DNA from: Taishania pollutisoli
GTDB lineage: Bacteria; Bacteroidota; Bacteroidia; Flavobacteriales_D; Crocinitomicaceae
Reading direction: 5' to 3'
DNA: 64,000 bases
NCBI RefSeq assembly: GCF_014518315.1
Contig: NZ_JACVEL010000004.1
Coordinates: 186,001-250,000, forward strand
Below, piece by piece: positions 16,784 to 25,131 of this stretch (the stretch's first letter is position 1; each line of letters starts with the position of its first letter). The notes beneath the pieces are model-generated. The model saw nothing but the letters and a program-made list of their open reading frames with translations. It made no database searches and had not been told where the DNA came from. A program made the translations under genes and the position numbers.

Positions 16784-18019
16784 ATGAAAATTCTCATCAT
16801 AGGTAAAGTATGGCCTGAACCCGATTCATCTGCTGCAGGAAGGAGAATGAAACAACTGATCGCGTTATTGCAGTATCGGGGAGAAGTACATTTTGCCTGT
16901 GCAAATGCATTGACCGGGAATGAAATTGATTTGGGATCAATGGGAGTCGTTGTGCAACAAATTACATTGAACGACGACGCTGTGAATGTGTATTTCAGAG
17001 AATTGAACCCCGATCTGGTTGTCTTCGACCGGTTTTTAACAGAAGAACAATATGGTTGGAGAATCATAGAGCAATGCCCGGACGCCATCCGGGTTCTGAA
17101 CACGGAAGATCTGCACTTTTTACGAAAAACCCGACAAAAATTTGTAAAAACGACCAATAGCATAGCAACGGATACGACAGTTCTTGATTTTCAGAATGAA
17201 GAGACCATGCGTGAATTGGCGTCCATCTACAGAAGCGATCTGACCCTGATGATCTCCCCGTTTGAAATGGAATTGTTGCAGCAAGAGATGCAGGTACCGG
17301 GTGAACTATTGATGTACCTGCCGTTGTTTACGGAATACAAAACCGAAAATACGACGTCATTTCAGGAGCGAAAAGATTTTCTGTTCATCGGGAATACACT
17401 CCATGAGCCAAACGCAGACGCCATCCGGATGCTGGTGGAACACATCTGGCCGGAACTTCGAAAAGAATGCCCGGCTGCGGAACTGATTATTGCCGGAGCA
17501 TATCCCTCACAGCATATTTTGCAACTCGATAGTGAAAAAAATAGGATCAAAGTTGTAGGGCATGTGAAGGACCTGGATGAACTTTATAAAACGGTGCGGG
17601 TTAGTTTGATTCCACTGCGTTATGGTGCGGGAATCAAAGGTAAAATTGTGGAAACACTTGAATACGGTGTTCCGTTTGTATCGACGAGTGTGGGCACGGA
17701 AGGGATGTTTTTTGGTGCGGATTGGGAAGAATGTATTGCCGATGACTGGACATCATTTGTGCAAAAAGCGATATCGCAATATTGCGATATGACGAAATGG
17801 GAAAATTACCAAAAAATGAGAAAACAACACCTTCAAACCCACTTTGCCCGATCGCTTTTCGAACAAAATTTCCTTGATCAACTTGATAACCTGACAAAGA
17901 CGATCCACGCTAAACGAAAAAAACGGTATTTCTCCAGTTTGGTGCAGCACCATTCATTGATGAGCACGCGCTATTTGTCGAAATGGATCATGGAAAAGAA
18001 CAATAAAAACGTAGAATAA
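16784..18019 (+). CDS. glycosyltransferase, GT4-like, containing a palindrome copy
   Basis: 411 residues, GT-B fold. MKILIIGKVWPEPDSSAAGRRMKQLI is the N-terminal acceptor-side block. FIGNTLHEPNADAIRMLVEHIWPEL (about 201-225) and VSLIPLRYGAGIKGKIVETLEYGVPFVSTSVGTEGM (about 272-307) form the donor site; members with this pattern often transfer sugars in surface-glycan clusters. The palindrome at 17771-17790 codes residues 330-336, within FVQKAISQYCDMTKW, and keeps the frame. A decayed half copy follows the stop at 18028. TAATCTTG 13 bases before the start is a -7-like sequence. Confidence 0.87.
   Translation: MKILIIGKVWPEPDSSAAGRRMKQLIALLQYRGEVHFACANALTGNEIDLGSMGVVVQQITLNDDAVNVYFRELNPDLVVFDRFLTEEQYGWRIIEQCPDAIRVLNTEDLHFLRKTRQKFVKTTNSIATDTTVLDFQNEETMRELASIYRSDLTLMISPFEMELLQQEMQVPGELLMYLPLFTEYKTENTTSFQERKDFLFIGNTLHEPNADAIRMLVEHIWPELRKECPAAELIIAGAYPSQHILQLDSEKNRIKVVGHVKDLDELYKTVRVSLIPLRYGAGIKGKIVETLEYGVPFVSTSVGTEGMFFGADWEECIADDWTSFVQKAISQYCDMTKWENYQKMRKQHLQTHFARSLFEQNFLDQLDNLTKTIHAKRKKRYFSSLVQHHSLMSTRYLSKWIMEKNNKNVE
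17770..17794. repeat. dispersed palindrome, copy B, inside a coding sequence
   Basis: Perfect 20-base palindrome ATATCGCAATATTGCGATAT (17771-17790) followed by the family flank GACG. It is identical in core to copy C and lies in frame inside the glycosyltransferase gene. Confidence 0.8.
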
Positions 18020-18152
18020 TATTGAAAATTGCGATATTTACTATATCCCGGATGCGTTAAAGTTTGTAGGAACAGATGTCGGTCAGGTTCAAAAAAATGT
18101 TATTTTAGCAGTGATTTTTCTGAATATTAAATCTTTCAATTAAATTTGGGGC

Positions 18153-18425
18153 ATGAGCGAGAAAAAAACGAACGAAGTAAATTTCCATTTCGGATTTAGA
18201 AAAGAAAATTACAAACTGCTTTTGATCGGTTTAGCGATCAATGTAATCGGCTTTCTGTTGATGATCGGAGGAGGTTCTGATGATCCGAATGTGTTCAAAG
18301 AAAAGGAATTGTTCAGTACAACGCGTTTAACCATTTCTCCGATTCTGATCATAGGTGGTTATGTTGTTATGATTTATGCCATCATGAAAAAAAATAAATC
18401 TGTTCAATCGAACAGCGAAGAATAA
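18153..18425 (+). CDS. DUF3098 membrane protein
   Basis: 90 residues with two membrane helices (about 23-42 and 64-82) and the DUF3098 pattern: FHFGFRKENYKLLLIGLAINVIGFLLMIGGGSDDPNVFKEKELFSTTRLTISPILIIGGYVVMIYAI in overlapping pieces. Function unknown. In many Bacteroidota it lies between ftsX and uppP; here uppP follows by 12 bases, but ftsX is not upstream. Probably envelope-related by association only. Confidence 0.9.
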   Translation: MSEKKTNEVNFHFGFRKENYKLLLIGLAINVIGFLLMIGGGSDDPNVFKEKELFSTTRLTISPILIIGGYVVMIYAIMKKNKSVQSNSEE

Positions 18426-18437
18426 GCCCACCCGCAA

Positions 18438-19235
18438 ATGAATTTTATTGAAGCCATCATTCTTGCCGTTATTGAAGGCTTGACTGAGTTTTTACCTGTT
18501 TCTTCTACAGGCCACATGATCATCGCCTCCACGTTTATGGGAATTGAATCCGGTGATTTTACAAAGTTATTTACTGTTGCCATCCAGTTTGGAGCCATTT
18601 TATCGGTTGTGGTTGTGTATTTCAAGCGTTTTCTCCAGTCATGGGAGTTTTATAAAAAACTTGCATTCGCTTTTATTCCGACCGGAATTATTGGTTTGTT
18701 ACTCAAGTCACACATCGATGCGTTGCTTGAAAATGTATGGGTTGTTGCGACTTCACTATTGCTGGGAGGAATTGTACTTGTTTTTGTCGATAAATGGTTT
18801 GCAAAAAATGAAACAGAAGGAACAGAAGAAGTTTCTTACAAAACCGGCTTTCTGATCGGAATTTTCCAATGCATCGCCATGGTACCGGGAGTGTCACGCT
18901 CTGCTGCAACGATTATCGGAGGATTGACTCAGAAATTGACGCGAAAAGCAGCGGCAGAATTTTCTTTTTTTCTGGCCGTACCTACCATGTTTGCCGCGAC
19001 AGCAAAAAGTATCTGGGATGAAAAAGAACTCTTGATGAAATCTTCAGATAATGAATGGCTACTGCTGATTGTAGGAAATATCGTCGCATTCCTTGTTGCA
19101 TATATTGCGATACGAACATTTATTGCATTCCTTTCCAAAAACGGATTCAAAGCATTCGGATATTACCGTATCATTCTCGGAGCGGCATTAATCATCCTGT
19201 TACTTTCGGGAATTAACCTTCAAATTGTTGATTGA
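18438..19235 (+). CDS. uppP: undecaprenyl-diphosphatase
   Basis: Recycles undecaprenyl pyrophosphate to the monophosphate carrier used for peptidoglycan and glycan export; overproduction gives bacitracin resistance. 265 residues, polytopic. [17 protein letters not shown] (14-30) and [12 protein letters not shown] (around 154-165) are the two active-site motifs of the BacA family. Its stop overlaps the truB ATG by one base (TGATG), so the two are translationally coupled. Confidence 0.97.
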   Translation: MNFIEAIILAVIEGLTEFLPVSSTGHMIIASTFMGIESGDFTKLFTVAIQFGAILSVVVVYFKRFLQSWEFYKKLAFAFIPTGIIGLLLKSHIDALLENVWVVATSLLLGGIVLVFVDKWFAKNETEGTEEVSYKTGFLIGIFQCIAMVPGVSRSAATIIGGLTQKLTRKAAAEFSFFLAVPTMFAATAKSIWDEKELLMKSSDNEWLLLIVGNIVAFLVAYIAIRTFIAFLSKNGFKAFGYYRIILGAALIILLLSGINLQIVD

Positions 19236-19930
19236 TGCTGAAGGAATTTGCGCAGGGAGCAACCATTTTAATTGACAAACCACTTCATTGGACTTCGTTT
19301 GATGTGGTGAACAAAGTTCGCTGGAACCTCAAACGAAAATTAGGAGTAAAAAAAATCAAAGTGGGTCATGCAGGAACACTTGATCCGTTGGCAACAGGAC
19401 TGTTGATCCTTTGCATTGGCAAAAACACGAAATTGATCGATTCCATTATGCCGGGTGAAAAGCAATATACCGGAACCATTCTGTTGGGAAAGACGACACC
19501 TTCTTTTGACCTGGAAACGGAATACAATGCTGATTTTCCGACGGAACACATCACAGCTGAATTACTGGAAGAAGTACGGCAGTCATTTTTAGGAGAACAA
19601 GACCAGGTTCCCCCTGTATTTTCGGCTAAGCAAGTAGATGGAAAACGGGCATATGACCTGGCGAGGGCAGGGAAGGAGGTAGAGCTGAAGAGCAACCGCA
19701 TTCACATCTCCGATTTTCAGATCGATGCACGCAACTTTCCGCAAATAACATTCAACGTTTCATGCTCCAAGGGAACGTATATTCGTTCCATCGCCAGTGA
19801 TTTTGGTCAACGGTTAAATTCCGGTGGCACCTTGATCGAGTTGCGCCGTGTTCGCTCGGGAGAATACCAAATCGAAGATGCAAAACAAGTAGATGAATGG
19901 CTTGAATTCATTGAAAAAGCAGAGTTATAA
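19235..19930 (+). CDS. truB: tRNA pseudouridine(55) synthase
   Basis: Isomerises U55 in the T loop of tRNAs. 231 residues from the ATG at 19235; the frame can be extended by one TTG codon. The N-terminal ILIDKPLHWTSFDVVNKVR and VGHAGTLDPLATGLL (43-57, catalytic Asp50) motifs are complete. KGTYIRSIASDFG near 184-196 is the second conserved block. Shorter than E. coli TruB, with a reduced C-terminal PUA region. Last gene of the DUF3098-uppP-truB run. Confidence 0.97.
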   Translation: MLKEFAQGATILIDKPLHWTSFDVVNKVRWNLKRKLGVKKIKVGHAGTLDPLATGLLILCIGKNTKLIDSIMPGEKQYTGTILLGKTTPSFDLETEYNADFPTEHITAELLEEVRQSFLGEQDQVPPVFSAKQVDGKRAYDLARAGKEVELKSNRIHISDFQIDARNFPQITFNVSCSKGTYIRSIASDFGQRLNSGGTLIELRRVRSGEYQIEDAKQVDEWLEFIEKAEL

Positions 19931-20779
19931 TCATACCTGAAACGGAAACGACGCAATGGTAGATCCGTCGGATAATTTTCGAAGCACTACCTGATAGGTT
20001 CCCATTTCCCATCCTTGTACTGTTAGCCCGAATTTGAAACTGTGTTTTATATCTTTCTCAATCAGTTCTTTGGTTGGCATGGTCGCTTTTACTTCATTCG
20101 TAGAATTAACTACGACAATTTCAAATTCCGTTGTTTCTTTTAATGTCACTTCTAAATTTCCCTTTACTGCTATAGTAGCACGTTGGATAGGGCGTCCGGG
20201 TTCCGCGAGAACGGTTTGCCCGCTGGTATACCAGGGATCTTTTTGCTTTGTCAATACAGCGATGTGCTCCCGTAGTTTTTTGTCTGCAGGTGTAAGCGGT
20301 TCAATGGCAGCGATGGATTCCTGGTCTGTCAATGCCCATACAGCAGCCTGGTAATTGACAGGTGAAGGTTTATTGGTCTTTAAAAATGTCAATAGAGAAT
20401 GTAGTTGTGCGTTGCTGGTTGTCCCGACCTTGAACCGATTGTCGAGACGGGGAGTCATTTTGCTTAGCTGTGTGCAGTAACCGCCCACATGGATCGATTT
20501 TGTTTCTTTTCCGTTCAACGCCAGTTGTTTTTCTTCGATGTTCATTAACACTTGTTCGTTACCACCTTCAGGTTGAAAGATCGTACCTCCGGGAATGGAA
20601 ACGGTGATCATTTGAGCAGTGGTATTGCTGATCGTTAATAAAACACCGTTGTTACCCAATTTTTTATAGGTTGGAACAACAGTAATTTTCCCGGTTTTCA
20701 ACGCTTCGTTGATGTCAATAGTGGAGGCTGTTCCACAGAATGCCAGGATGGAGAAGGCAAGGGAGAGGAGCGATTTCAT
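19931..20779 (-). CDS. secreted protein of unknown function
   Basis: 282 residues with a signal peptide (about 1-19, ending CGTAST). Predicted mostly beta, with Ig-like character in the first part (NGVLLTISNTTAQMITVSIPGGTIFQP) and the last (FKFGLTVQGWEMGTYQVVLRKLSDGSTIASFPFQV). A central helical part includes NYQAAVWALTDQES, which resembles a sequence repeated in thioester-like or anchoring domains, but I do not identify a family. It converges with truB, the two stops being adjacent. Confidence 0.7.
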   Translation of the reverse strand: MKSLLSLAFSILAFCGTASTIDINEALKTGKITVVPTYKKLGNNGVLLTISNTTAQMITVSIPGGTIFQPEGGNEQVLMNIEEKQLALNGKETKSIHVGGYCTQLSKMTPRLDNRFKVGTTSNAQLHSLLTFLKTNKPSPVNYQAAVWALTDQESIAAIEPLTPADKKLREHIAVLTKQKDPWYTSGQTVLAEPGRPIQRATIAVKGNLEVTLKETTEFEIVVVNSTNEVKATMPTKELIEKDIKHSFKFGLTVQGWEMGTYQVVLRKLSDGSTIASFPFQV

Positions 20780-20862
20780 AATATCTGATTTTCAGTGTAA
20801 CGGTTTCATTGTTTGTTGGTTACAATGCTTCCGAAATTCACTTAGCTGGAAATCAGATGCTG

Positions 20863-22050
20863 CTACAGTCGAAACGCACCTGTTCTTGCCAACTGCTTGA
20901 AAAACTCCTTTTCTGACAAGTCAATGATTCTTGCTCCCGGAAAATAAAACCGGGCAATTTGCCTGAAATCGTATCCTGAACGTGCCATTTTCATTGCCCC
21001 TTCCTGGCACAAACCAACACCGTGGCCAAATCCTCTTCCGCTGATAACAACTTCTTCTCCTTCCAAATGTGTAGAGAAAAAAGTAGACCTCAATCCGTAT
21101 TTCTGGCGGATATCTCTGAGCGGAATTCCCAAAGCAGGCGTCAGGTAAAATGCTTTTCGTTCATCCTGTGTAAAATTGTACAGTTGATCTTTCCACAAAC
21201 TGTCCTTAATGGGATAATTGAATTGGGTAACCATGTAATTTTCCCAATCGGTCTTCGGAATGCGTTTCTCCCATTTTGCCTGCTTGGTATAAATACAAAA
21301 TGTATCTACGAATGTCGTCAGGTACGGAATCGGGTTGTTCCATACATAGTCCGGTTCACAGGTTTGTCCTCCGCAGTTGGCATGAAAATAAGAATCGATC
21401 AGTTGGTTATTGGCATCCAGCATCACACTTCCCGAAGTACTTTGAACGGCTTCCCGGATCAATGGCGTAAACCGGAGCATGCTGTGGTAAGCCTGGCAAT
21501 GAACCCTGTCACACAGGGAAAATCCTTCTTTGATGTGTTTATTCACATATTTCAGGGCATACGTTCTGCTCATCAATGCCTGCACCTTGTAATATTCGAT
21601 GTGCTGCCCGCCCCCACCTTCGGATTCTACAACGCCGGAAAGGTAATTGTCAATGTCTACCAGGTTGACGATTGTAATGGCATTGTCCGACACTGTCAGT
21701 TCGACATCATCTTCATATTTCCGGGGTTTGATGGACGTATTGGAACGCGGATCCAGTGTAATGGAAGATCCGATGTTATTCTGATGTACAACAATTTTGG
21801 CATACAGTCCTTTATCGACTACCCCCATTTTCAGACGGAGTTTTTTTCCTTCAACGGAAACATCGATGAATTCATTCGGGAGAATGGATCCGAAATGGGT
21901 TGTATCAGCGTAAATGGCATAGCTACCTGAATTATACGCAAGGATGATTCGTTTGATCGTATAGTCACGAAAAACCCCTATTCTCATCTGCTGGGTCATC
22001 GCAAACGAGTTTAGTAAAAAGATAAAAACGATTGAAATAAGAAGTTTCAC
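20863..22050 (-). CDS. SpoIID/LytB-domain protein
   Basis: 395 residues with a signal peptide (ending NSFAMTQ). The SpoIID domain is shown by NYLSGVVESEGGGGQHIEYYKVQALMSRTYALKYVNKH (about 132-169), HANCGGQTCEPDYVWNNPIPYL and GRGFGHGVGLCQEGAMKMARSGYDFRQIARFYFPGARI (about 340-376). SpoIID enzymes are lytic transglycosylases acting on stem-peptide-free glycan; in this non-spore-former a role in wall remodelling is the likely reading. The start is GTG; the overlapping ATG two bases upstream is out of frame. Confidence 0.9.
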   Translation of the reverse strand: MKLLISIVFIFLLNSFAMTQQMRIGVFRDYTIKRIILAYNSGSYAIYADTTHFGSILPNEFIDVSVEGKKLRLKMGVVDKGLYAKIVVHQNNIGSSITLDPRSNTSIKPRKYEDDVELTVSDNAITIVNLVDIDNYLSGVVESEGGGGQHIEYYKVQALMSRTYALKYVNKHIKEGFSLCDRVHCQAYHSMLRFTPLIREAVQSTSGSVMLDANNQLIDSYFHANCGGQTCEPDYVWNNPIPYLTTFVDTFCIYTKQAKWEKRIPKTDWENYMVTQFNYPIKDSLWKDQLYNFTQDERKAFYLTPALGIPLRDIRQKYGLRSTFFSTHLEGEEVVISGRGFGHGVGLCQEGAMKMARSGYDFRQIARFYFPGARIIDLSEKEFFKQLARTGAFRL

Positions 22051-22089
22051 ATTACAAAAATACAGGTGAAATATGTATGATTGAACACG

Positions 22090-23214
22090 CTACACATTAG
22101 TTTTCAACACCGATTGTGCAATTTTTTTACTGGCACCTCCTCCTCCGAGGATTTCTTTCATTGTTTTGTAATCCGCCAGCATCTGTTCCCGCTTCGTTCC
22201 CCCGATCACAAGCCGGTTCAATTCTCCCCGGATGGATGTCGGATTGCACTCTTTCTGAATCAGTTCTTTTACAACTTCTCTGTCCATAATCAGGTTGACC
22301 AGTGAAATGAATTTGATTTTGATCAGTTGCCGGGCAATCAGGTAGGAAATCGGAGAACCGATGTAACAGACAACTTCCGGAACTTCAAACAAAGCTGTTT
22401 CCAGTGTTGCGGTTCCTGAAGTGACAATGGCTGCTTCTGCATTGGACAACAAATCGTATGTCTGGGAATGGACGATACTCACGTTGGAATATTCCTGTAA
22501 AAAAGGCTGATAAAACGATGCATCCAGGCTGGGAGCTCCCGCCACAATTACCTGATATCCTTTCAACTCTTTCACTGCCTCAAGCATGATCGGGAGTTTT
22601 TTCTTCACTTCTTGTTTTCTGCTTCCGGGTAAAATTGCAATAACCGGACATTCTTTTAAGCTGTTTCGTTCAAAAAACCGGGTTTCTGAAACCTGCGATT
22701 TATAGTTTTCAATAGCATCCAGCAAAGGGTGCCCCACGTAGGTCACCTCAAAATTGAATTGCCTGTAGAAATCTTTTTCGAACGGGAGAATAACGTACAT
22801 TTCATCGACGACTTTTTTTATGGTATGCACCCGGTTTTGTTTCCAGGCCCACACTTGCGGAGAAATGTAATAAATGACTCTGATGCCCTGCTCGTGTGCC
22901 CATTCGGCGATTCGCAGGTTGAACCCGGGATAATCAATCAGGATCAGCGCATCCGGTTTGTAGTGCAGGATATCATTTTTGCAGAATTTCAGGTTGCCTA
23001 AAATGGTACGAAGGTTCATCAATACCTCCACAAATCCCATAAATGCCAGTTCTTTGATGTGCTTTACACGTGTTCCTCCGGCTTTTGACATTTCGTCACC
23101 TCCCCAGAAGCGAAAATCGCAATCCGGTTGCTCCTGCAGCATGGCTTTCATCAGGTTGCTCCCATGCAGATCCCCCGATGCTTCTCCCGCGATGACATAG
23201 TACCTGTGTGCCAT
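22090..23214 (-). CDS. lpxB: lipid-A-disaccharide synthase
   Basis: GT19 enzyme joining UDP-2,3-diacylglucosamine and lipid X at the inner membrane. 374 residues, normal. YVIAGEASGDLHGSNLM (6-22), FMGFVEVL (58-65), YPGFNLRIAEWAHEQG, YYISPQVWAWKQNRVHTIKKVVDEMYVILPFEKDFY and VGHPLLD are the standard LpxB blocks. TSGTATLETAL near 263-273 closes the donor site. The start codon overlaps the stop of the small membrane protein upstream by one base. Confidence 0.97.
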   Translation of the reverse strand: MAHRYYVIAGEASGDLHGSNLMKAMLQEQPDCDFRFWGGDEMSKAGGTRVKHIKELAFMGFVEVLMNLRTILGNLKFCKNDILHYKPDALILIDYPGFNLRIAEWAHEQGIRVIYYISPQVWAWKQNRVHTIKKVVDEMYVILPFEKDFYRQFNFEVTYVGHPLLDAIENYKSQVSETRFFERNSLKECPVIAILPGSRKQEVKKKLPIMLEAVKELKGYQVIVAGAPSLDASFYQPFLQEYSNVSIVHSQTYDLLSNAEAAIVTSGTATLETALFEVPEVVCYIGSPISYLIARQLIKIKFISLVNLIMDREVVKELIQKECNPTSIRGELNRLVIGGTKREQMLADYKTMKEILGGGGASKKIAQSVLKTNV

Positions 23215-23525
23215 CAGAGCAAGAATTTAAAGACCAACATTGCCAGTAAATCCAGTACCGTTGCAACAATCAATCCCTGCCCGAATGCCCATTTCTGCTG
23301 TCTGATCGAGACAAAATGAAACCACGGGAGGTTTCCGATTGCTGCCAGTGAAATGACTTTTGCTGTGAATTCATGCATGAATGTGAACCGTTGAAAATTG
23401 ACATTAAACGACATACCATTCCGCAGGGAAAAAATCCAGATGACGATGAAAACACAGGCAATAATTGTCAGAATACCGACGATTAATCCTTTTGTATGTT
23501 CTTTTGACCAGTTTCTTAAGTTCAT
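23214..23525 (-). CDS. small membrane protein between surE and lpxB
   Basis: 103 residues with three predicted membrane helices (about 13-33, 50-70 and 83-101). No family recognised by name. Its start overlaps the surE stop (TAATG) and its stop overlaps the lpxB ATG (TGATG). This tight coupling makes it a real gene and suggests an envelope role beside lipid A synthesis. Confidence 0.8.
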   Translation of the reverse strand: MNLRNWSKEHTKGLIVGILTIIACVFIVIWIFSLRNGMSFNVNFQRFTFMHEFTAKVISLAAIGNLPWFHFVSIRQQKWAFGQGLIVATVLDLLAMLVFKFLL

Positions 23526-24286
23526 TATTTCCAGTTTTTTAATTCTTCAATTGCAGCATGTGCCGTCATGTCAAATTGTGTCGGAACGATGGTTGCATAT
23601 CCTTCGTTGATGTAATGCAGATCCGTGTCTTCTTCCGTTTCAATTTCCTGGAATTTACCTGTCAGCCAATAGTAGGAATGCCCGAAGGGATCCTGACGCT
23701 GTTCAAAACGGTCATCCCAATAAGCAGCCGCCTGCTTACAGAATTTAACTCCTTTGATTTCATTTGCCGGTAATTTCGGAATATTGACATTCAGACAAAT
23801 GTGGTGTGGAAACTGATTTCTCAGTACCAGTTCTGTTACTTCCGCTACAATTTTTTGTGCTCCCGAAAAATCGGCATCCGCTGCAAAATCACACAGCGAA
23901 AACCCGATCGAAGGGATGTTTTCCATAGCACCTTCCACCGCTGCGGACATGGTTCCTGAATACAGCACATTCGTAGAAAAATTCGCTCCGTGATTGATTC
24001 CTGACACCAACAAATCCGGTTTTCTTTTCAACACTTCATAAATTCCCAGTTTGACACAATCAACCGGTGTTCCCGTGGTGGAATATGCCTCAATATCCGG
24101 GAAAATCTTCGATCTGTCCATGCGTAGCGGGTGATTGACGGTAATTGCGTGTCCCATTCCGGATTGCGGCTTATCCGGAGCAACAACAACGACATCCCCG
24201 AATTGAATCATTGAACGAATCAACGCATCAATCCCCTTCGCTGCAATCCCATCGTCGTTTGTGATTAAAATTAAAGGTTTCCCCAT
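23525..24286 (-). CDS. surE: 5'/3'-nucleotidase SurE
   Basis: Metal-dependent nucleoside monophosphatase linked to stationary-phase survival. MGKPLILITNDDGIAAKGIDAL carries the metal-binding Asp-Asp (residues 10-11), with VVAPDKPQSGMGHAITV, Asn/Gly-rich LVSGINHGANFSTNVLYSGTMSAAVEG (about 93-119) and AYWDDRF following. 253 residues from the ATG at 24286; a GTG directly before it is an alternative. First gene of surE-small membrane protein-lpxB. Confidence 0.96.
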   Translation of the reverse strand: MGKPLILITNDDGIAAKGIDALIRSMIQFGDVVVVAPDKPQSGMGHAITVNHPLRMDRSKIFPDIEAYSTTGTPVDCVKLGIYEVLKRKPDLLVSGINHGANFSTNVLYSGTMSAAVEGAMENIPSIGFSLCDFAADADFSGAQKIVAEVTELVLRNQFPHHICLNVNIPKLPANEIKGVKFCKQAAAYWDDRFEQRQDPFGHSYYWLTGKFQEIETEEDTDLHYINEGYATIVPTQFDMTAHAAIEELKNWK

Positions 24287-24593
24287 CACTATTAAAATTC
24301 TGTTTTGTGCGAAAGTAACAAATATTGGACGAACTTCGGTGTTCTATGCGCTCGTTTTGTGTTTCTCAGCAATTGATCATATATGAATTAAGAATCAAAC
24401 TACAGTTAATTGTGGTATTATTCTGATAACTATCGGAGTGATAACAGGTGTTTGAAAATGAACCACATAGGTACATAGGTGTGTGTAATGAGGTATTAGT
24501 GGCACATAGCAGTTCACTTCGTTTGCTGCGGGAGTGAATCAAATCGTTGATTAACAACTATTCTTTTGTACATTTAATGCAATCATTAGAATT
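24287..24593. other. intergenic region with a short repeat-like stretch
   Basis: 307 bases, AT-rich, no gene. The sequence CCACATAGGTACATAGGTG (24460-24482) contains a tandem ACATAGGT pair and resembles scattered intergenic debris I associate with Bacteroidota genomes. A -7-like TTTTGTACATTTAATG lies 20-35 bases before the next gene. Confidence 0.4.
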
Positions 24594-25034
24594 ATGTTGC
24601 GATTTTTAATGCTATCGATCGGTCTTATTTTTTTCTCTCCGCTTTTTTCTCAGGAAGAAGAGAACCTTAAATCTGTTTATTTTCCAGAATACCCTGCAAG
24701 GGAAGATGTGTCTGATTTTGCTGAAGAGGAAGCGGAATTCCCTGAGGGAGCAACCGAAATGATACGGTATTTGAGCAAAAATTTAAAATTCACCGGCGAT
24801 ACGCTAACACTCGTATCCGAATGTATTCTCAATAAAATCAATATCCGTTTTATCGTTGAGCAAGATGGTTCTGTTACAGGCATACAATTCAAAAATTACA
24901 ATTCGAATTGTCCTGAATTTTATGAAGAAGTAACGAAAATACTATCATCCATGCCCAAATGGAATCCCGCTCTGAGTGAGGGAATGAAGATAACAACTTA
25001 CTTCTATCTCCCGATACATATAAAATGGAATTAA
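24594..25034 (+). CDS. secreted TonB C-terminal-like domain protein
   Basis: 146 residues with a signal peptide (ending SPLFSQ). From about residue 44 the sequence follows the TonB C-terminal pattern: FPEGATEMIRYLSKNLKF, KINIRFIVEQDGSVTGIQF, a CPEFYEEVTKILSSMPKWNPALSEGMKITTYFYLPIHI end. There is no membrane anchor apart from the signal, so it is not a classical energy transducer. Such free domains are common in Bacteroidota and their function is unknown. The two cysteines (about 76 and 107) may form a disulfide. Confidence 0.8.
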   Translation: MLRFLMLSIGLIFFSPLFSQEEENLKSVYFPEYPAREDVSDFAEEEAEFPEGATEMIRYLSKNLKFTGDTLTLVSECILNKINIRFIVEQDGSVTGIQFKNYNSNCPEFYEEVTKILSSMPKWNPALSEGMKITTYFYLPIHIKWN

Positions 25035-25073
25035 ATTCTGTAACAGACAACAAATCTAAGATTGCTATTTCTG

Positions 25074-25103
25074 CATATCGTCATATCGCAATATTGCGAT
25101 ATG
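25074..25103. repeat. dispersed palindrome, copy C
   Basis: Perfect palindrome ATATCGCAATATTGCGATAT (25083-25102), preceded by a complete left outer arm CATATCGTCA (25074-25083). It lies between convergent genes, 40 bases after one stop and 30 before the other. Confidence 0.85.
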
Positions 25104-25131
25104 CACATTTCCGATGCAAAACAGGAGACTA

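Noticed and set aside
16516..17163. 215-residue minus-strand frame across the end of nhaA and the glycosyltransferase start
   Set aside because: Antisense to two well-supported genes.
19095..19115. CATATATTGCGATACGA in uppP as another palindrome copy
   Set aside because: Only half of the core and no flanking arms; fits normal coding sequence of the membrane helix.
21022..21930. 302-residue plus-strand frame inside the SpoIID gene
   Set aside because: Antisense shadow; the minus-strand frame has clear SpoIID motifs.
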